From Vulcanimicrobiota bacterium (GTDB taxonomy: Bacteria; Vulcanimicrobiota; Vulcanimicrobiia; Vulcanimicrobiales; Vulcanimicrobiaceae), in assembly GCA_019232905.1 (NCBI GenBank), contig JAFANA010000016.1:1-64000 (forward strand): a DNA stretch of 64,000 bases, given 5' to 3'. The translations under genes and the position numbers were made by a program. Within the stretch, counting starts at the first letter, position 1; the number at the start of each line of letters is the position of its first letter. Shown piece by piece: positions 18,386 to 26,840 of this stretch. The notes under the pieces were generated by a model. That model was not told where the DNA came from and did not search any database. It was given only the letters and a program-made list of their open reading frames with translations.

Positions 18386-19912
18386 TTGAGCCGATCCTCT
18401 CTGCTTTCGTTATGTGCGCTCGCCGGTTTGCTTGCTGCTTGTAGCGGCCAGCAATCTGCTTATACGCCGACGAGCCCCATGAGCGACGCAACCACGGGCG
18501 CCGCCGCAGCACAAGCACCGGCCCAAAGCGCCACAAACACTTCCACCGCTGCTGCCCCCGGGCAGTCTCAAGCGGTAACCTCTGCAGCGAATGCCTCTTC
18601 TGTCGTCCCAATGGCGACGACCAGCGTCCCGCAGCATATCGCCACCTGGGCGAAAGACTTTTATTGGGGTGCCGGCGCCAACGGCAGCTCCGCGCAAGTC
18701 CGCCAGTATCTGACATACGCACAGGGCGGCCTCGGCGACGCCAAAGCGTCCAACGACTGCACCGGCTCGAACGGCTGCAGCTCGATCTTTTATTTCGATC
18801 CGAACTTTTTCTACGACGAAAGCGCGTGCGGCAGCGCGGAATCGACCCAGATTCTGAAAAACGCGAACGAGTCGTGGTACGTCCATCTCACGGGCTATTC
18901 CGATTCAGCGCACCGCGCGCAAGGTTCGTACACGATGACGTGCGGCGGTAAGACCGTAACGATCCCGGTCTACGCGATGAACAGCCTCAGCACGAGCATG
19001 CAGAGCTACTACACGTCATACTTCCACACGAATGCGGCGGCATTCAACTACTTCATGATGGACGACACGAGCGCAAAAGTCCTCAGTCAGTTCTACGGCC
19101 CGGGCGGCGGCTTCTGTTGGAACGTCTCGCCGAACCATTGGTGCAGCGCGACGCAAGAGATGCCGACGGATGCATCCGTTGTTGCGGAGCACGTCGCGCT
19201 CGGTAAGGCCCTCACGCACCCGAACGGTACGCCGATGCAAGGCTTTTTCAACGGCATCAACTTCTCGGGTACCACGGTCAACGGTCTGAGCATTCTGTCG
19301 TCAGCCGGCTCGCCGTACGTCGGTGCCTGGTGTGAAGACTGCGTCGTCAACTCCGGCACGTTCCGTCCGACGATGTACGCGAACGTCCTCAACGCAATGG
19401 CGCAAATCGACAAAATCCCGAATTCGCGCTTCGTCGAACTGAACCACGGTGAATCTGCGATCGGAAGCGCGGCGCAGATCGCGCAACGTGAAATCACGAC
19501 TGCAATCGCGTGGCTCGGATACAGCGAAGGCCATACGGTCGTTTACCCGGACCTCGAGGCGAACACCAATAACCTCGCGGTGTTCCCTGAAAACTCGATC
19601 TATCCGACGGGTCCGCTCCAGACGATGAATGCCGGCGCGACCGACATCCAAGTCGCACCCGGCGTGTATCGCCGTGAATTCAGCGCGTGTTACAACGCAG
19701 GCGTTGCGATCGGCCCCTGCGCCTCAATCGTGAACGCGAACAGCTCGACGGTCGTCGTGAAGTCGGCGTGGTTGAGCCAAACGTACGGACACTTGGTTGT
19801 AATGTCGGGCGGCGACATTCCAGCCGGCGGCAAAGTGAACCTAACGAGCACTCCCTTTGTTGCGAATTCGACAACACTCGGCGGAGCGCAAGGCATGCTC
19901 ATCGTTCGTTAA
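18386..19912 (+). CDS. Secreted Cys-rich lipoprotein, putative hydrolase, paralogue 3
   Basis: 508 residues from a TTG at 18386, five bases after AGGAGG (18375-18380). An in-frame ATG at 18275 would overlap the promoter. Lipobox LLAAC, then an Ala/Thr/Ser/Gln linker to about residue 75. Family landmarks: HIATWAKDFYW, YLTYAQGG, SSIFYFDP, SWYVHLTGYSDSAHRAQGSY, YFMMDDTSA (Asp226), YGPGGGFC, FFNGINFSG, CEDCVVNSGTFRPTM, FVELNHGES, YPDLEANTNNLAVFPE, YRREFSACYN, GPCASIVN and YGHLVVMSGGDI near the C-terminus. Closest in this window to paralogue 4. Surface-anchored polysaccharide processing is inferred from location only. Confidence 0.8.
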   Translation: MSRSSLLSLCALAGLLAACSGQQSAYTPTSPMSDATTGAAAAQAPAQSATNTSTAAAPGQSQAVTSAANASSVVPMATTSVPQHIATWAKDFYWGAGANGSSAQVRQYLTYAQGGLGDAKASNDCTGSNGCSSIFYFDPNFFYDESACGSAESTQILKNANESWYVHLTGYSDSAHRAQGSYTMTCGGKTVTIPVYAMNSLSTSMQSYYTSYFHTNAAAFNYFMMDDTSAKVLSQFYGPGGGFCWNVSPNHWCSATQEMPTDASVVAEHVALGKALTHPNGTPMQGFFNGINFSGTTVNGLSILSSAGSPYVGAWCEDCVVNSGTFRPTMYANVLNAMAQIDKIPNSRFVELNHGESAIGSAAQIAQREITTAIAWLGYSEGHTVVYPDLEANTNNLAVFPENSIYPTGPLQTMNAGATDIQVAPGVYRREFSACYNAGVAIGPCASIVNANSSTVVVKSAWLSQTYGHLVVMSGGDIPAGGKVNLTSTPFVANSTTLGGAQGMLIVR

Positions 19913-19920
19913 AGCGAAAC

Positions 19921-19941
19921 CCCGCCAATGTTAACGGCGGG
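19921..19941 (+). terminator. Hairpin after paralogue 3
   Basis: CCCGCC pairs with GGCGGG across a 9-base loop, nine bases after the stop codon. No T-run follows, so termination may be weak or assisted. Confidence 0.4.
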
Positions 19942-19995
19942 CAAAGAGTACGTATGTGGATAGGCCAAAACCCGGCTATTTCACGCGTGATCGAT

Positions 19996-20010
19996 GCCCG
20001 CCGGGCGGGC
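19996..20010. repeat. Near-palindrome upstream of paralogue 4 promoter
   Basis: GCCCGCC-G-GGCGGGC, perfect 7-bp arms around one base, 22 bases upstream of the -35 box. It could be an operator or a second terminator for the upstream gene. Confidence 0.35.
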
Positions 20011-20031
20011 GTGCAGGCATCCTACTGTTCG

Positions 20032-20060
20032 TTGACGCTTCGGAATTGAATCCGTAACCT
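20032..20060 (+). promoter_or_regulatory. Sigma70-like promoter of paralogue 4
   Basis: TTGACG (20032-20037), 17-base spacer, TAACCT (20055-20060). The predicted start point is about 20067, at the foot of the leader hairpin, exactly as for paralogue 3. Confidence 0.6.
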
Positions 20061-20067
20061 GCGCAGA

Positions 20068-20101
20068 GACACCGGTTCGCGCTGCAACGCGTCTCGGTGT
20101 C
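20068..20101 (+). promoter_or_regulatory. 5'-terminal hairpin of paralogue 4 mRNA
   Basis: GACACCG pairs with CGGTGTC (7 of 7), then an internal loop and an inner CGCG/CGCG stem. It begins 8 bases after the -10 box. The stem sequence differs fully from that of paralogue 3 while position and stem length are kept. Confidence 0.55.
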
Positions 20102-20134
20102 CTGCCATGGACGTCAATGACGAGGAGGCCCCCC

Positions 20135-21670
20135 TTGAGCCGCACCCGCCAGTTTATTTATTCCCTGCCGCTTGTTGCGCTACTCAGCGCATGTAGCGGC
20201 GGAGGATTACAATCTACTCCCCCAACCGATCCGACAACGCTCAATCAACCACCTGATACAAGCGTTCAACAAGCCGTCAACCCGGCTGCACAACAACAAA
20301 CTGTTACTCCCGGCGAACAAACCGAACAACCCGCTCAAATACAGAGCGGTGCTTCCGAGTCGGTCGCCACACCATCAATAAACGCACAAAGGGCAGCAGC
20401 AAGCAACGTACCTTCGCACATTGCTACATGGGCTAAAGACCTATACGGTAGTGCCGGAGGACTAGGAACGGCCGCGCAAGCGAAAGAGTATCTCACGTAC
20501 GCGCAAGGCGGAAGCGGCAACGACAAAGCGTTGATCGACTGCCGTGGCGGCGGATGCCAGTCCGTCTTCTACTTCGATCCGCACTTTCTGTACGACAAGC
20601 GTGCCTGCAACGGCGGCTCGTCGGATCTGCGAACGATCATGAGCCGCGCCAGCGAGTCGTGGTTCGTGCACGAAACCGGATATCACAACGCCGGTGAGCG
20701 CATCCGCGGGACCTATCAAATGGACTGCTACGGCCGCAGTATTACGATCCCGGTCTACGCGATCAACAACCTCTCTAGCGGCGTGCAGGCGTATTACCGC
20801 TCGTACTTTGCCTCGACGGTTGCCGGCTGGAGCCATTTCTTCATGGACGACACGAGCGCGACCGTGCTGTCGCAGTTCTACGGCCCGGGCGGCGGTTTCT
20901 GTTTGAACGAACGGGACCATTATTGCACGAGCACCGAGGAAATGCGTAACAACGCGGCCGTCGTCTCGGAGCACAGGGCGCTGGCGGATGCACTTCCAAT
21001 CAGCGGCTTTTACAACGGCCTGGATTTTACGGGTGGCGAACCGAACGACTTGAACGTTCTGGATTCCAGCGACCACTTTATCGGTGTGATCTGTGAAGAC
21101 TGCGTCGTGAATTCCGGTGCGTACCGCCCGAACATGTACCCCGCAGTACTCAATGCAATGGCGCAAATCGACCGCACGAAGGGCGCATTTGTCGAATTGA
21201 ATCACGGCGAATCACCGGTGAACGGCACGGCGCAAATCGCGCAGCGCAACATCACGACCGCAATGGCATGGCTTGGGTATAGCGAAGGACACACCATCGT
21301 CTATCCGGATCTCGAAGCGAACACGGATCGCTTGGCCATCTATCCGGAAAATTCAATCTATCCGTCGGATCCGATCGAAACGATGACATCCGGCGCAGCA
21401 AATATAGAAGTCGAGTCGGGCGTCTATCGCCGCGAATTCCGCGCGTGCTATAACAACCGCGTCGCAATCGGTCCGTGCGCTGCCATCGTCAACGGAACCG
21501 GCCGGGACATCGTCGTCTCGTCGAGATGGCTGCATCAGGGCTACGGACATGTCGTTGACCTGATCGGCGGTGACATTCCGGGTGGCGGACGCGTCTCGCT
21601 CACGAGCGCTCGCTTCAGCGCGAACCGCACGTACATCGCGCCGTATCAAGGTATGATGATCGTCCGGTAA
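20135..21670 (+). CDS. Secreted Cys-rich lipoprotein, putative hydrolase, paralogue 4
   Basis: 511 residues from a TTG at 20135, preceded by GAGGAGG (20122-20128). The in-frame ATG at 20117 lies upstream of this ribosome site and is disfavoured. The TTG-AGC-CG start is shared with paralogue 3. Lipobox LLSAC, Gln/Pro/Thr-rich linker to about residue 90, then HIATWAKDLYG, YLTYAQGG, QSVFYFDP, SWFVHETGYHNAGERIRGTY, FFMDDTSAT (Asp238), YGPGGGFC, FYNGLDFTG, CEDCVVNSGAYRPNM, FVELNHGES, YPDLEANTDRLAIYPE, YRREFRACYNN, GPCAAIVN and YGHVVDLIGGDI. Enzymatic role inferred, not proven. Confidence 0.8.
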   Translation: MSRTRQFIYSLPLVALLSACSGGGLQSTPPTDPTTLNQPPDTSVQQAVNPAAQQQTVTPGEQTEQPAQIQSGASESVATPSINAQRAAASNVPSHIATWAKDLYGSAGGLGTAAQAKEYLTYAQGGSGNDKALIDCRGGGCQSVFYFDPHFLYDKRACNGGSSDLRTIMSRASESWFVHETGYHNAGERIRGTYQMDCYGRSITIPVYAINNLSSGVQAYYRSYFASTVAGWSHFFMDDTSATVLSQFYGPGGGFCLNERDHYCTSTEEMRNNAAVVSEHRALADALPISGFYNGLDFTGGEPNDLNVLDSSDHFIGVICEDCVVNSGAYRPNMYPAVLNAMAQIDRTKGAFVELNHGESPVNGTAQIAQRNITTAMAWLGYSEGHTIVYPDLEANTDRLAIYPENSIYPSDPIETMTSGAANIEVESGVYRREFRACYNNRVAIGPCAAIVNGTGRDIVVSSRWLHQGYGHVVDLIGGDIPGGGRVSLTSARFSANRTYIAPYQGMMIVR

Positions 21671-21685
21671 CGACGCTCGGATCAG

Positions 21686-21714
21686 AAAATGGCGCCGGTT
21701 CCCGGCGCCATTTT
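21686..21714. terminator. Bidirectional terminator
   Basis: A perfect 13-bp stem (AAAATGGCGCCGG with its complement) closes on a TTC loop between the convergent paralogues 4 and 5. The A and T ends supply a U-tract in either direction. Confidence 0.85.
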
Positions 21715-21735
21715 CATTGCGGAGGCCGATTCACA

Positions 21736-23331
21736 CTACCGGACGAGCAGTATGCCTTGACCGGGCTGGAGCGTCGTCGCGGCCGGAACGAACGGGACGG
21801 TATTCAAGAACACCTGTCCTCCCGAGGCGATGTCGCCGCCGGAGATCCGAACGACGTGTCCGTATGTCAACTGGAGCCATGAGGCGGAGAGCGTGATCGG
21901 GTTCGTCGTGTTGCCGTTGACGATCGCCGCGCATTGCCCGATCGGCACGCCGAAGTTGTAGCACGAGCGGAACTCTCGACGATAAACACGCGATGCCACT
22001 TGAATGTCGGCATATGACGACGACATGCTTTCAACCGGATCGCTCGGGACGATATCGTATTCCGGCCAAACGGCAAGATCGTGGCTGCTGAACTCTAGAT
22101 CCGGGAACGCGATCGTGTGGCCGGGACTATATCCGAGCCAAGCCATCGCAGCCGTGATCGTGCGCTCTTCGATCTGTTTCGGACTACCTGCGGGGTCGTT
22201 TCCGATGTTGAGCTCAACGAACGACCCGTTCGGAATCGCATTGATCTGCGCCATTGCGTTAAGGACAGGAACATAGTCATCGGGACGCAGCGTGCCGTGG
22301 CTATCAACGCAATCTTCGCAGAGGCCGCCCACGACGTTGCTGCTTGCGGCAAAGAGCGTGAGGTCCGTCGCCTCACCGTTTGCCATCGTAATGCCGTTGA
22401 AGACCAGCTTCATCGGCGTGCCGTTATGGTGCGTTAAGCTGGAAAAGAGTTCGCCGTGCGCTTGAACCAGAGAAGCGTCGTCTGGATATTCTTGCGTAGT
22501 GGAGCAGAGATGAGGCGGCGGATTGTTCTGGCACATGCCACCGCCCGTGCCGTAAAATTGGTTCAGAAGGTGTCCGCTCGTCTCGTCCATTTCGTAGAGG
22601 TCGTACTGATCGGCATAACTTGTCAAGTACGACTCGATGTAGGCGCGGACATCCGGATTGTACTGATCGAGTGCATACACAGGTTCACCAACAATAGCGT
22701 TTTTGCACCGGAACGCATGATGTCCGACGAGCCTGTGAGCGCTATCACTATATCCGCTCTGGTGCAGGAACCAAGATTCGGTCGCTACGGCGAAAAGACC
22801 ACTTGCATAAACCGACGAACAGTCACCGATCAGATACGCGAAATTTGGTTCAAAATAAAATACCGAGTAACACGAATTCGAGCCGGCACAATCGTCGAGA
22901 GCCTTTGTGTTATTGAATCCGCTTTCTGCGTACGTTAAATACGTTTGCGCGAGCGCCGGAGAGCCGGCCGCTCCTTGGCCCGTGTACTCGTCGTATGCCC
23001 AGGTCGGAAAATGCTTCGGGATGCCCGACACGGGGCTGCCCGTAGGAGTTGGAGGCGGCGGGTAACTCGGTTGAGTTGTCGGTGGAAGGGTCGGTTGCCC
23101 GGTCGGCGGAGTCGTGGGAATGCGCGTCGGGGCGGTCGTTGGAACGCCCGAGGGAACGCCCGAAGGAGACATGCTTGGCGTTGAAACAGGCGGGCGAACG
23201 GGTGACGACGTTGCAAGCGGTAATGTCGGCGATGTCGATTGACTGCTGCCGGATCCGCCGCCGCAACCAGCAATCGCGAATGTTGCTGCGGCGAATAATA
23301 TGAGCAACGCAAAATGCGCGCGCAACTTCAT
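21736..23331 (-). CDS. Secreted Cys-rich lipoprotein, putative hydrolase, paralogue 5
   Basis: 531 residues. Lipobox AIAGC, Gly/Ser then a long Pro/Thr linker to about residue 105 with TPTG and PTQP-like repeats. The body keeps HFPTWAYDEY, YLTYAESG, SVFYFEP, SWFLHQSGYSDSAHRLVGHH, LYEMDETSG (Asp249 kept, next residue Glu instead of Asp), YGTGGGMC, VFNGITM, CEDCVDSHGTLRPDD, FVELNIGND, FPDLEFSSHDLAVWPE, YRREFRSCYN and GQCAAIVN. It is the most divergent of the five. The D-to-E change beside the invariant Asp points to the first Asp as the key residue. A TATTCG/CGAATA hairpin lies in the 72-base gap upstream. Confidence 0.78.
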   Translation of the reverse strand: MKLRAHFALLILFAAATFAIAGCGGGSGSSQSTSPTLPLATSSPVRPPVSTPSMSPSGVPSGVPTTAPTRIPTTPPTGQPTLPPTTQPSYPPPPTPTGSPVSGIPKHFPTWAYDEYTGQGAAGSPALAQTYLTYAESGFNNTKALDDCAGSNSCYSVFYFEPNFAYLIGDCSSVYASGLFAVATESWFLHQSGYSDSAHRLVGHHAFRCKNAIVGEPVYALDQYNPDVRAYIESYLTSYADQYDLYEMDETSGHLLNQFYGTGGGMCQNNPPPHLCSTTQEYPDDASLVQAHGELFSSLTHHNGTPMKLVFNGITMANGEATDLTLFAASSNVVGGLCEDCVDSHGTLRPDDYVPVLNAMAQINAIPNGSFVELNIGNDPAGSPKQIEERTITAAMAWLGYSPGHTIAFPDLEFSSHDLAVWPEYDIVPSDPVESMSSSYADIQVASRVYRREFRSCYNFGVPIGQCAAIVNGNTTNPITLSASWLQLTYGHVVRISGGDIASGGQVFLNTVPFVPAATTLQPGQGILLVR

Positions 23332-23403
23332 TACTTCAAAATAGCAAGTGAAGATTGCCCGTGTCTATTCGGAAGCGCAGACAAGCGTGCGAATAAAAGT
23401 TCT

Positions 23404-24648
23404 CTAGCGCATGGTTGCTGTGTGCGCGCGCGCGCGATGCGGGGAGGCTTCCATCGATCGCAACCACTCTTCGACAATGGAGCCCCACGCAAAACGTTCG
23501 ACCGCAAGCCGTCGAGCTCGACGCGACATCACTTCGCGCCGCGCCGGATCGTTCGCGATTGTACGCATCGCATCGGCAATTGCACGTGCGTTTTCCGGTT
23601 CTGCAACAAGGCCTGCGCCTGCTTCGCTGATCAGTGTTGCGCTTTCACCTTCGCCGCAGTACAGGATTGGAACGCCGCACGCCAGCGACGGAAACATCTT
23701 AGATGGACGCGCGCCGCGCATCAGCGGATTATTGACCAGCGGAACGATCGACGCCGTCGCAAGCGAGAAGTACTCCGGCATCGCCGAAAGCGGCACGGGA
23801 TCAACGAAACGGACGTTACGAATACCCTCGTTGCCGGCACGCTCGACGAGCGCGGATTTCACGGGTCCCGAACCGACGAAGACGACGTCCGCTTCATCTT
23901 CGACTAGTTTCGCGGCGGTAAGCACCGAATCGAGGGCTTGCGCAATACCGTGGGTTCCGGCATAGATGAATACCGGGCGACTGGTGAGTTGAAGTTCGCG
24001 CGCAAGCCTCACACTTCCATCGCGCGGAACGAAGGTGTCGATGTCGATGCCGTTTGGAAGAAAACGAACCTTCTCCGACGGAACCTGTTTGTGATCGCGC
24101 AAGGTGGTAGCAATGCCTTCCGTTACCGCGTTGACGACACTGGCGCGCCGGTACGACCACGCTTCGAGCATCTCGGCAAGACGCATCACAAAACCGTCGC
24201 TCATGACGCCCAACTCGCGCACGGAGTCCGGCCAAAGATCGGAAACGTTGAACACCATTCCCGCGCGGCGCGCGCGCGCCGCCATCCAGCCGGGCACGCT
24301 CAAAAACAACGGCGGCGACTCCACGAACACGATGTCCGCCGGACCTGCTTTCGCAAGTCCGATCAAACAGCTGCATGCGAACGAAAGATAATTAAGGACC
24401 CGTTTGACGCCCGTTCCGGTCGCCGCGTATACCCACGTGCGGTGAACTTTGACGCCGTCGATCTCCTCGGACATATACACGTGCCCACGATACTCGTCGT
24501 GCACGCGACCGGTCAGGTGATTCGGCATCGCGGTCACGACCTCGACGTCGTGTCCGCGGACGCGAAGTTCGCGCGCAAACGCAGCAAGCCGCGTTTGCGG
24601 TGCGCCGATCTCCGGCAGATAGTACTGAGTGAGAACTAGGACACGCAC
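23404..24648 (-). CDS. WbuB-like family 4 glycosyltransferase
   Basis: 414 residues. N-terminus VLTQYYLPEIGAPQTRLAAFARELRVRGH and the segments TAMPNHLTG, FVESPPLFLSVPGW and FNVSDLWPDSVRELGV match the WbuB/WbpH-like transferases that often use N-acetylated amino sugars. Donor domain: VRFLPNGIDIDTF, FIYAGTHGIAQALDSVLTAA, VDPVPLSAMPEYF and PSLACGVPILYCGEGESA. The last gene of the wbp-like operon, its start overlaps the WbpI-like stop by 13 bases. It may transfer the diacetamido-uronic acid made by the six upstream enzymes (inference from operon). Confidence 0.87.
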   Translation of the reverse strand: MRVLVLTQYYLPEIGAPQTRLAAFARELRVRGHDVEVVTAMPNHLTGRVHDEYRGHVYMSEEIDGVKVHRTWVYAATGTGVKRVLNYLSFACSCLIGLAKAGPADIVFVESPPLFLSVPGWMAARARRAGMVFNVSDLWPDSVRELGVMSDGFVMRLAEMLEAWSYRRASVVNAVTEGIATTLRDHKQVPSEKVRFLPNGIDIDTFVPRDGSVRLARELQLTSRPVFIYAGTHGIAQALDSVLTAAKLVEDEADVVFVGSGPVKSALVERAGNEGIRNVRFVDPVPLSAMPEYFSLATASIVPLVNNPLMRGARPSKMFPSLACGVPILYCGEGESATLISEAGAGLVAEPENARAIADAMRTIANDPARREVMSRRARRLAVERFAWGSIVEEWLRSMEASPHRARAHTATMR

Positions 24649-25727
24649 GGCTCCGCCCGATCTGCGACGGGAATGTGCGTCTGCATCGCTTCAACAATTC
24701 GCCGAGCGCTGTCGCCAGCACCGAACGGGAAGATCCGCTCGGACGGTGTCGCACGTTTAGCCACGTGCGCAATCGTAGACGGATCGCTCCCGGCTATCAC
24801 GTTCCAATCGTCCGTGAGGGTCTCGACCCATTCGGTTCGATCGCGCAACGTCACACATGGCGTTCCAAGCGTAATACACTCCTTCTGCATTCCGCCGGAA
24901 TCCGTCAAAACCACACGCGCGTGCTGTTGTAGCGCAAGCATGTCCAAGTATGAAAGCGGCTCGCACGTCGTGATGCTGTCATTTGCCCCGACTTTGAAGG
25001 CCTCGACGAGCGGACGCGTACGAGGATGAACCGGAAAAATGATCGGCATGCCGGCTTTACGCAACCCGGCTATCAGTCGCGCGAACACAGCCGTATTATC
25101 GGTGTTCGCCGCGCGATGGATCGTTGCGACGGCGAAGCTTTTCGTCTGCAATCCGAAGCGGTCGAGAATCGCGGGGCGCGCCGGCAGCCGATCTGCTGCA
25201 AGCAGCGCGAGATCCACCATCAAATCGCCCACGATTTCGATCGGCGCGGTGATGCCCTCATTCTCGAGTTGACGCGCGGAAGAAGCGCTTGGCGCCAGTA
25301 AGAGATCGCCGAGGCGATCGGCCACAAGACGGTTCACTTCTTCCGGCATCGTTTTGTCGAATGACCGCAATCCGGCCTCGACGTGTACGAGCGGCACTCC
25401 GAGTTTCGCCGCAACGAGCGCTCCGGCGAGCGTGCTATTCGTGTCACCATAGACGAGCACGCAATCGGGATCGTTCTCGAGGACGATCGGCTCGAGCCGC
25501 ATCATCATGTGCGCGGTTTGATCCGCGTGCGAACCGGAGCCTACGCCTAAGTGCCGATGCGGCGCCGGCAGCTCCAACTCGCTGAAAAAGACATCGCTCA
25601 TGCGCTCGTCGTAATGTTGCCCGGTGTGCACGAGACGTTCGTCGAACCCGCGCGCATTGAACTCGCGCGAGAGTAGCGCGGCCTTCACGAATTGCGGCCG
25701 CGCGCCGACGACGCTGAGAACTCGCAT
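24636..25727 (-). CDS. wbpI: Non-hydrolysing UDP-sugar 2-epimerase (WbpI/WecB type)
   Basis: 363 residues, family length. N-terminus VLSVVGARPQFVKAALL, then HTGQHYDERMSDVFF, VYGDTNSTLAGALVA, HVEAGLRS, MPEEVNRLVAD, TIHRAANTD, PVHPRTRPLV and DSGGMQKE, all landmarks of the UDP-GlcNAc 2-epimerase fold with conserved Asp, Glu and His. Simple WecB would make UDP-ManNAc. Next to WbpA/B/D/E homologues it more likely epimerises UDP-2,3-diacetamido-glucuronate to the manno form, as WbpI does in Pseudomonas aeruginosa. Three bases separate it from the aminotransferase stop. Confidence 0.88.
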   Translation of the reverse strand: MRVLSVVGARPQFVKAALLSREFNARGFDERLVHTGQHYDERMSDVFFSELELPAPHRHLGVGSGSHADQTAHMMMRLEPIVLENDPDCVLVYGDTNSTLAGALVAAKLGVPLVHVEAGLRSFDKTMPEEVNRLVADRLGDLLLAPSASSARQLENEGITAPIEIVGDLMVDLALLAADRLPARPAILDRFGLQTKSFAVATIHRAANTDNTAVFARLIAGLRKAGMPIIFPVHPRTRPLVEAFKVGANDSITTCEPLSYLDMLALQQHARVVLTDSGGMQKECITLGTPCVTLRDRTEWVETLTDDWNVIAGSDPSTIAHVAKRATPSERIFPFGAGDSARRIVEAMQTHIPVADRAEPCVS

Positions 25728-25730
25728 AAC

Positions 25731-26840
25731 TTAGGCGACCGCCTGGGCGGCTAGCGCTTCGCGCAGCGCATTGCGCACCGCTTCGCGCTGCTGCGCGCTC
25801 AGTTCGGGAAACATCGGAAGCGAAAGGACTTCACGCGCCGCCTGTTCGGAATGCGGAAACGCGCCTTCACCCAATCCGAGCGAAGCATGCACTTCCTGCA
25901 GATGCAGCGGCACGGGATAGTACACCATCGTTTGGACGCCGGCGTCCTTGAGCTGCTCCTGGACCCGGTCGCGATCGCGCACCCGAATCGTGTACTGGTG
26001 ATAGACGTGCAGCGTGCCTTCGGTTTCGCCGGGCACGGTTGCAAAAGCGCGCAGGTGGTCGCTATACCACTGCGCGTTCGCGCGGCGGCGTTCGATCCAC
26101 CGATCGAGATGGGGCAGCTTGACGCGCAAAATCGCGGCCTGTACTTCGTCGAGGCGACTGTTTACACCGAGTTCCTCGTGATGGTACTTGACGCGTCCGC
26201 CGTGCGCACGAAGGCCGCGCATGCGATCGGCGAGGTCCTTCCGGTTGGTCGTGACCATGCCGCCATCGCCGTAGGCGCCCAAATTCTTCGAGGGGAAGAA
26301 ACTGAAACACCCGACGTCACCAATCGAACCCGTCTTCTTGCCGTCTATGGTCGAACCGATCGACTGCGCGCAGTCCTCGACGACCGCAATATTGTGTTTC
26401 TTCGCAATCGCCATGATCTCGCGCATCGGCGCTGGGTGTCCGTAGAGGTGCACCGGCAGAATCACCTTCGTACGCTCAGTGATCGCCGCTTCGATCAGCG
26501 ACGGATCGATATTGAACGTTGAAGGGTCGATGTCGACGAACACGGGCGTTGCGCCCACGATTCCAATCGCTTCCGTCGTTGCGACAAACGTAAAGGGCGT
26601 CGTGATCACTTCATCGCCCGGCCCGACGTCGAGGGCACGCAGCGCCAGATGCAAAGCGTCCGTGCCTGAATTCAAGCCGACAGCATACTCGGTGCCGATG
26701 TACTGCGCTATCTCTTTCTCGAGCGCGTGCACGTTCGGGCCGTTGATGAAATGGCCGCCCTCGAAAACCTCTTCGACTGCGCGCGTGATCTCGCTTTTGA
26801 GTTCGTGATACTGCTCGCGCAGATCAAGGATCGGAATCAT
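25731..26840 (-). CDS. wbpE: WbpE-like UDP-3-keto-sugar aminotransferase
   Basis: 369 residues, DegT/DnrJ/EryC1 family. Landmarks: [47 protein letters not shown] (Asp for the PLP ring) and [16 protein letters not shown], with the Schiff-base Lys in PSKNL. The WbpE reaction converts UDP-2-acetamido-3-keto-glucuronate to the 3-amino sugar using Glu. Its place directly between WbpD-like and WbpI-like genes supports that substrate. ATGA overlap with the acetyltransferase stop at 26837. Confidence 0.88.
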   Translation of the reverse strand: MIPILDLREQYHELKSEITRAVEEVFEGGHFINGPNVHALEKEIAQYIGTEYAVGLNSGTDALHLALRALDVGPGDEVITTPFTFVATTEAIGIVGATPVFVDIDPSTFNIDPSLIEAAITERTKVILPVHLYGHPAPMREIMAIAKKHNIAVVEDCAQSIGSTIDGKKTGSIGDVGCFSFFPSKNLGAYGDGGMVTTNRKDLADRMRGLRAHGGRVKYHHEELGVNSRLDEVQAAILRVKLPHLDRWIERRRANAQWYSDHLRAFATVPGETEGTLHVYHQYTIRVRDRDRVQEQLKDAGVQTMVYYPVPLHLQEVHASLGLGEGAFPHSEQAAREVLSLPMFPELSAQQREAVRNALREALAAQAVA

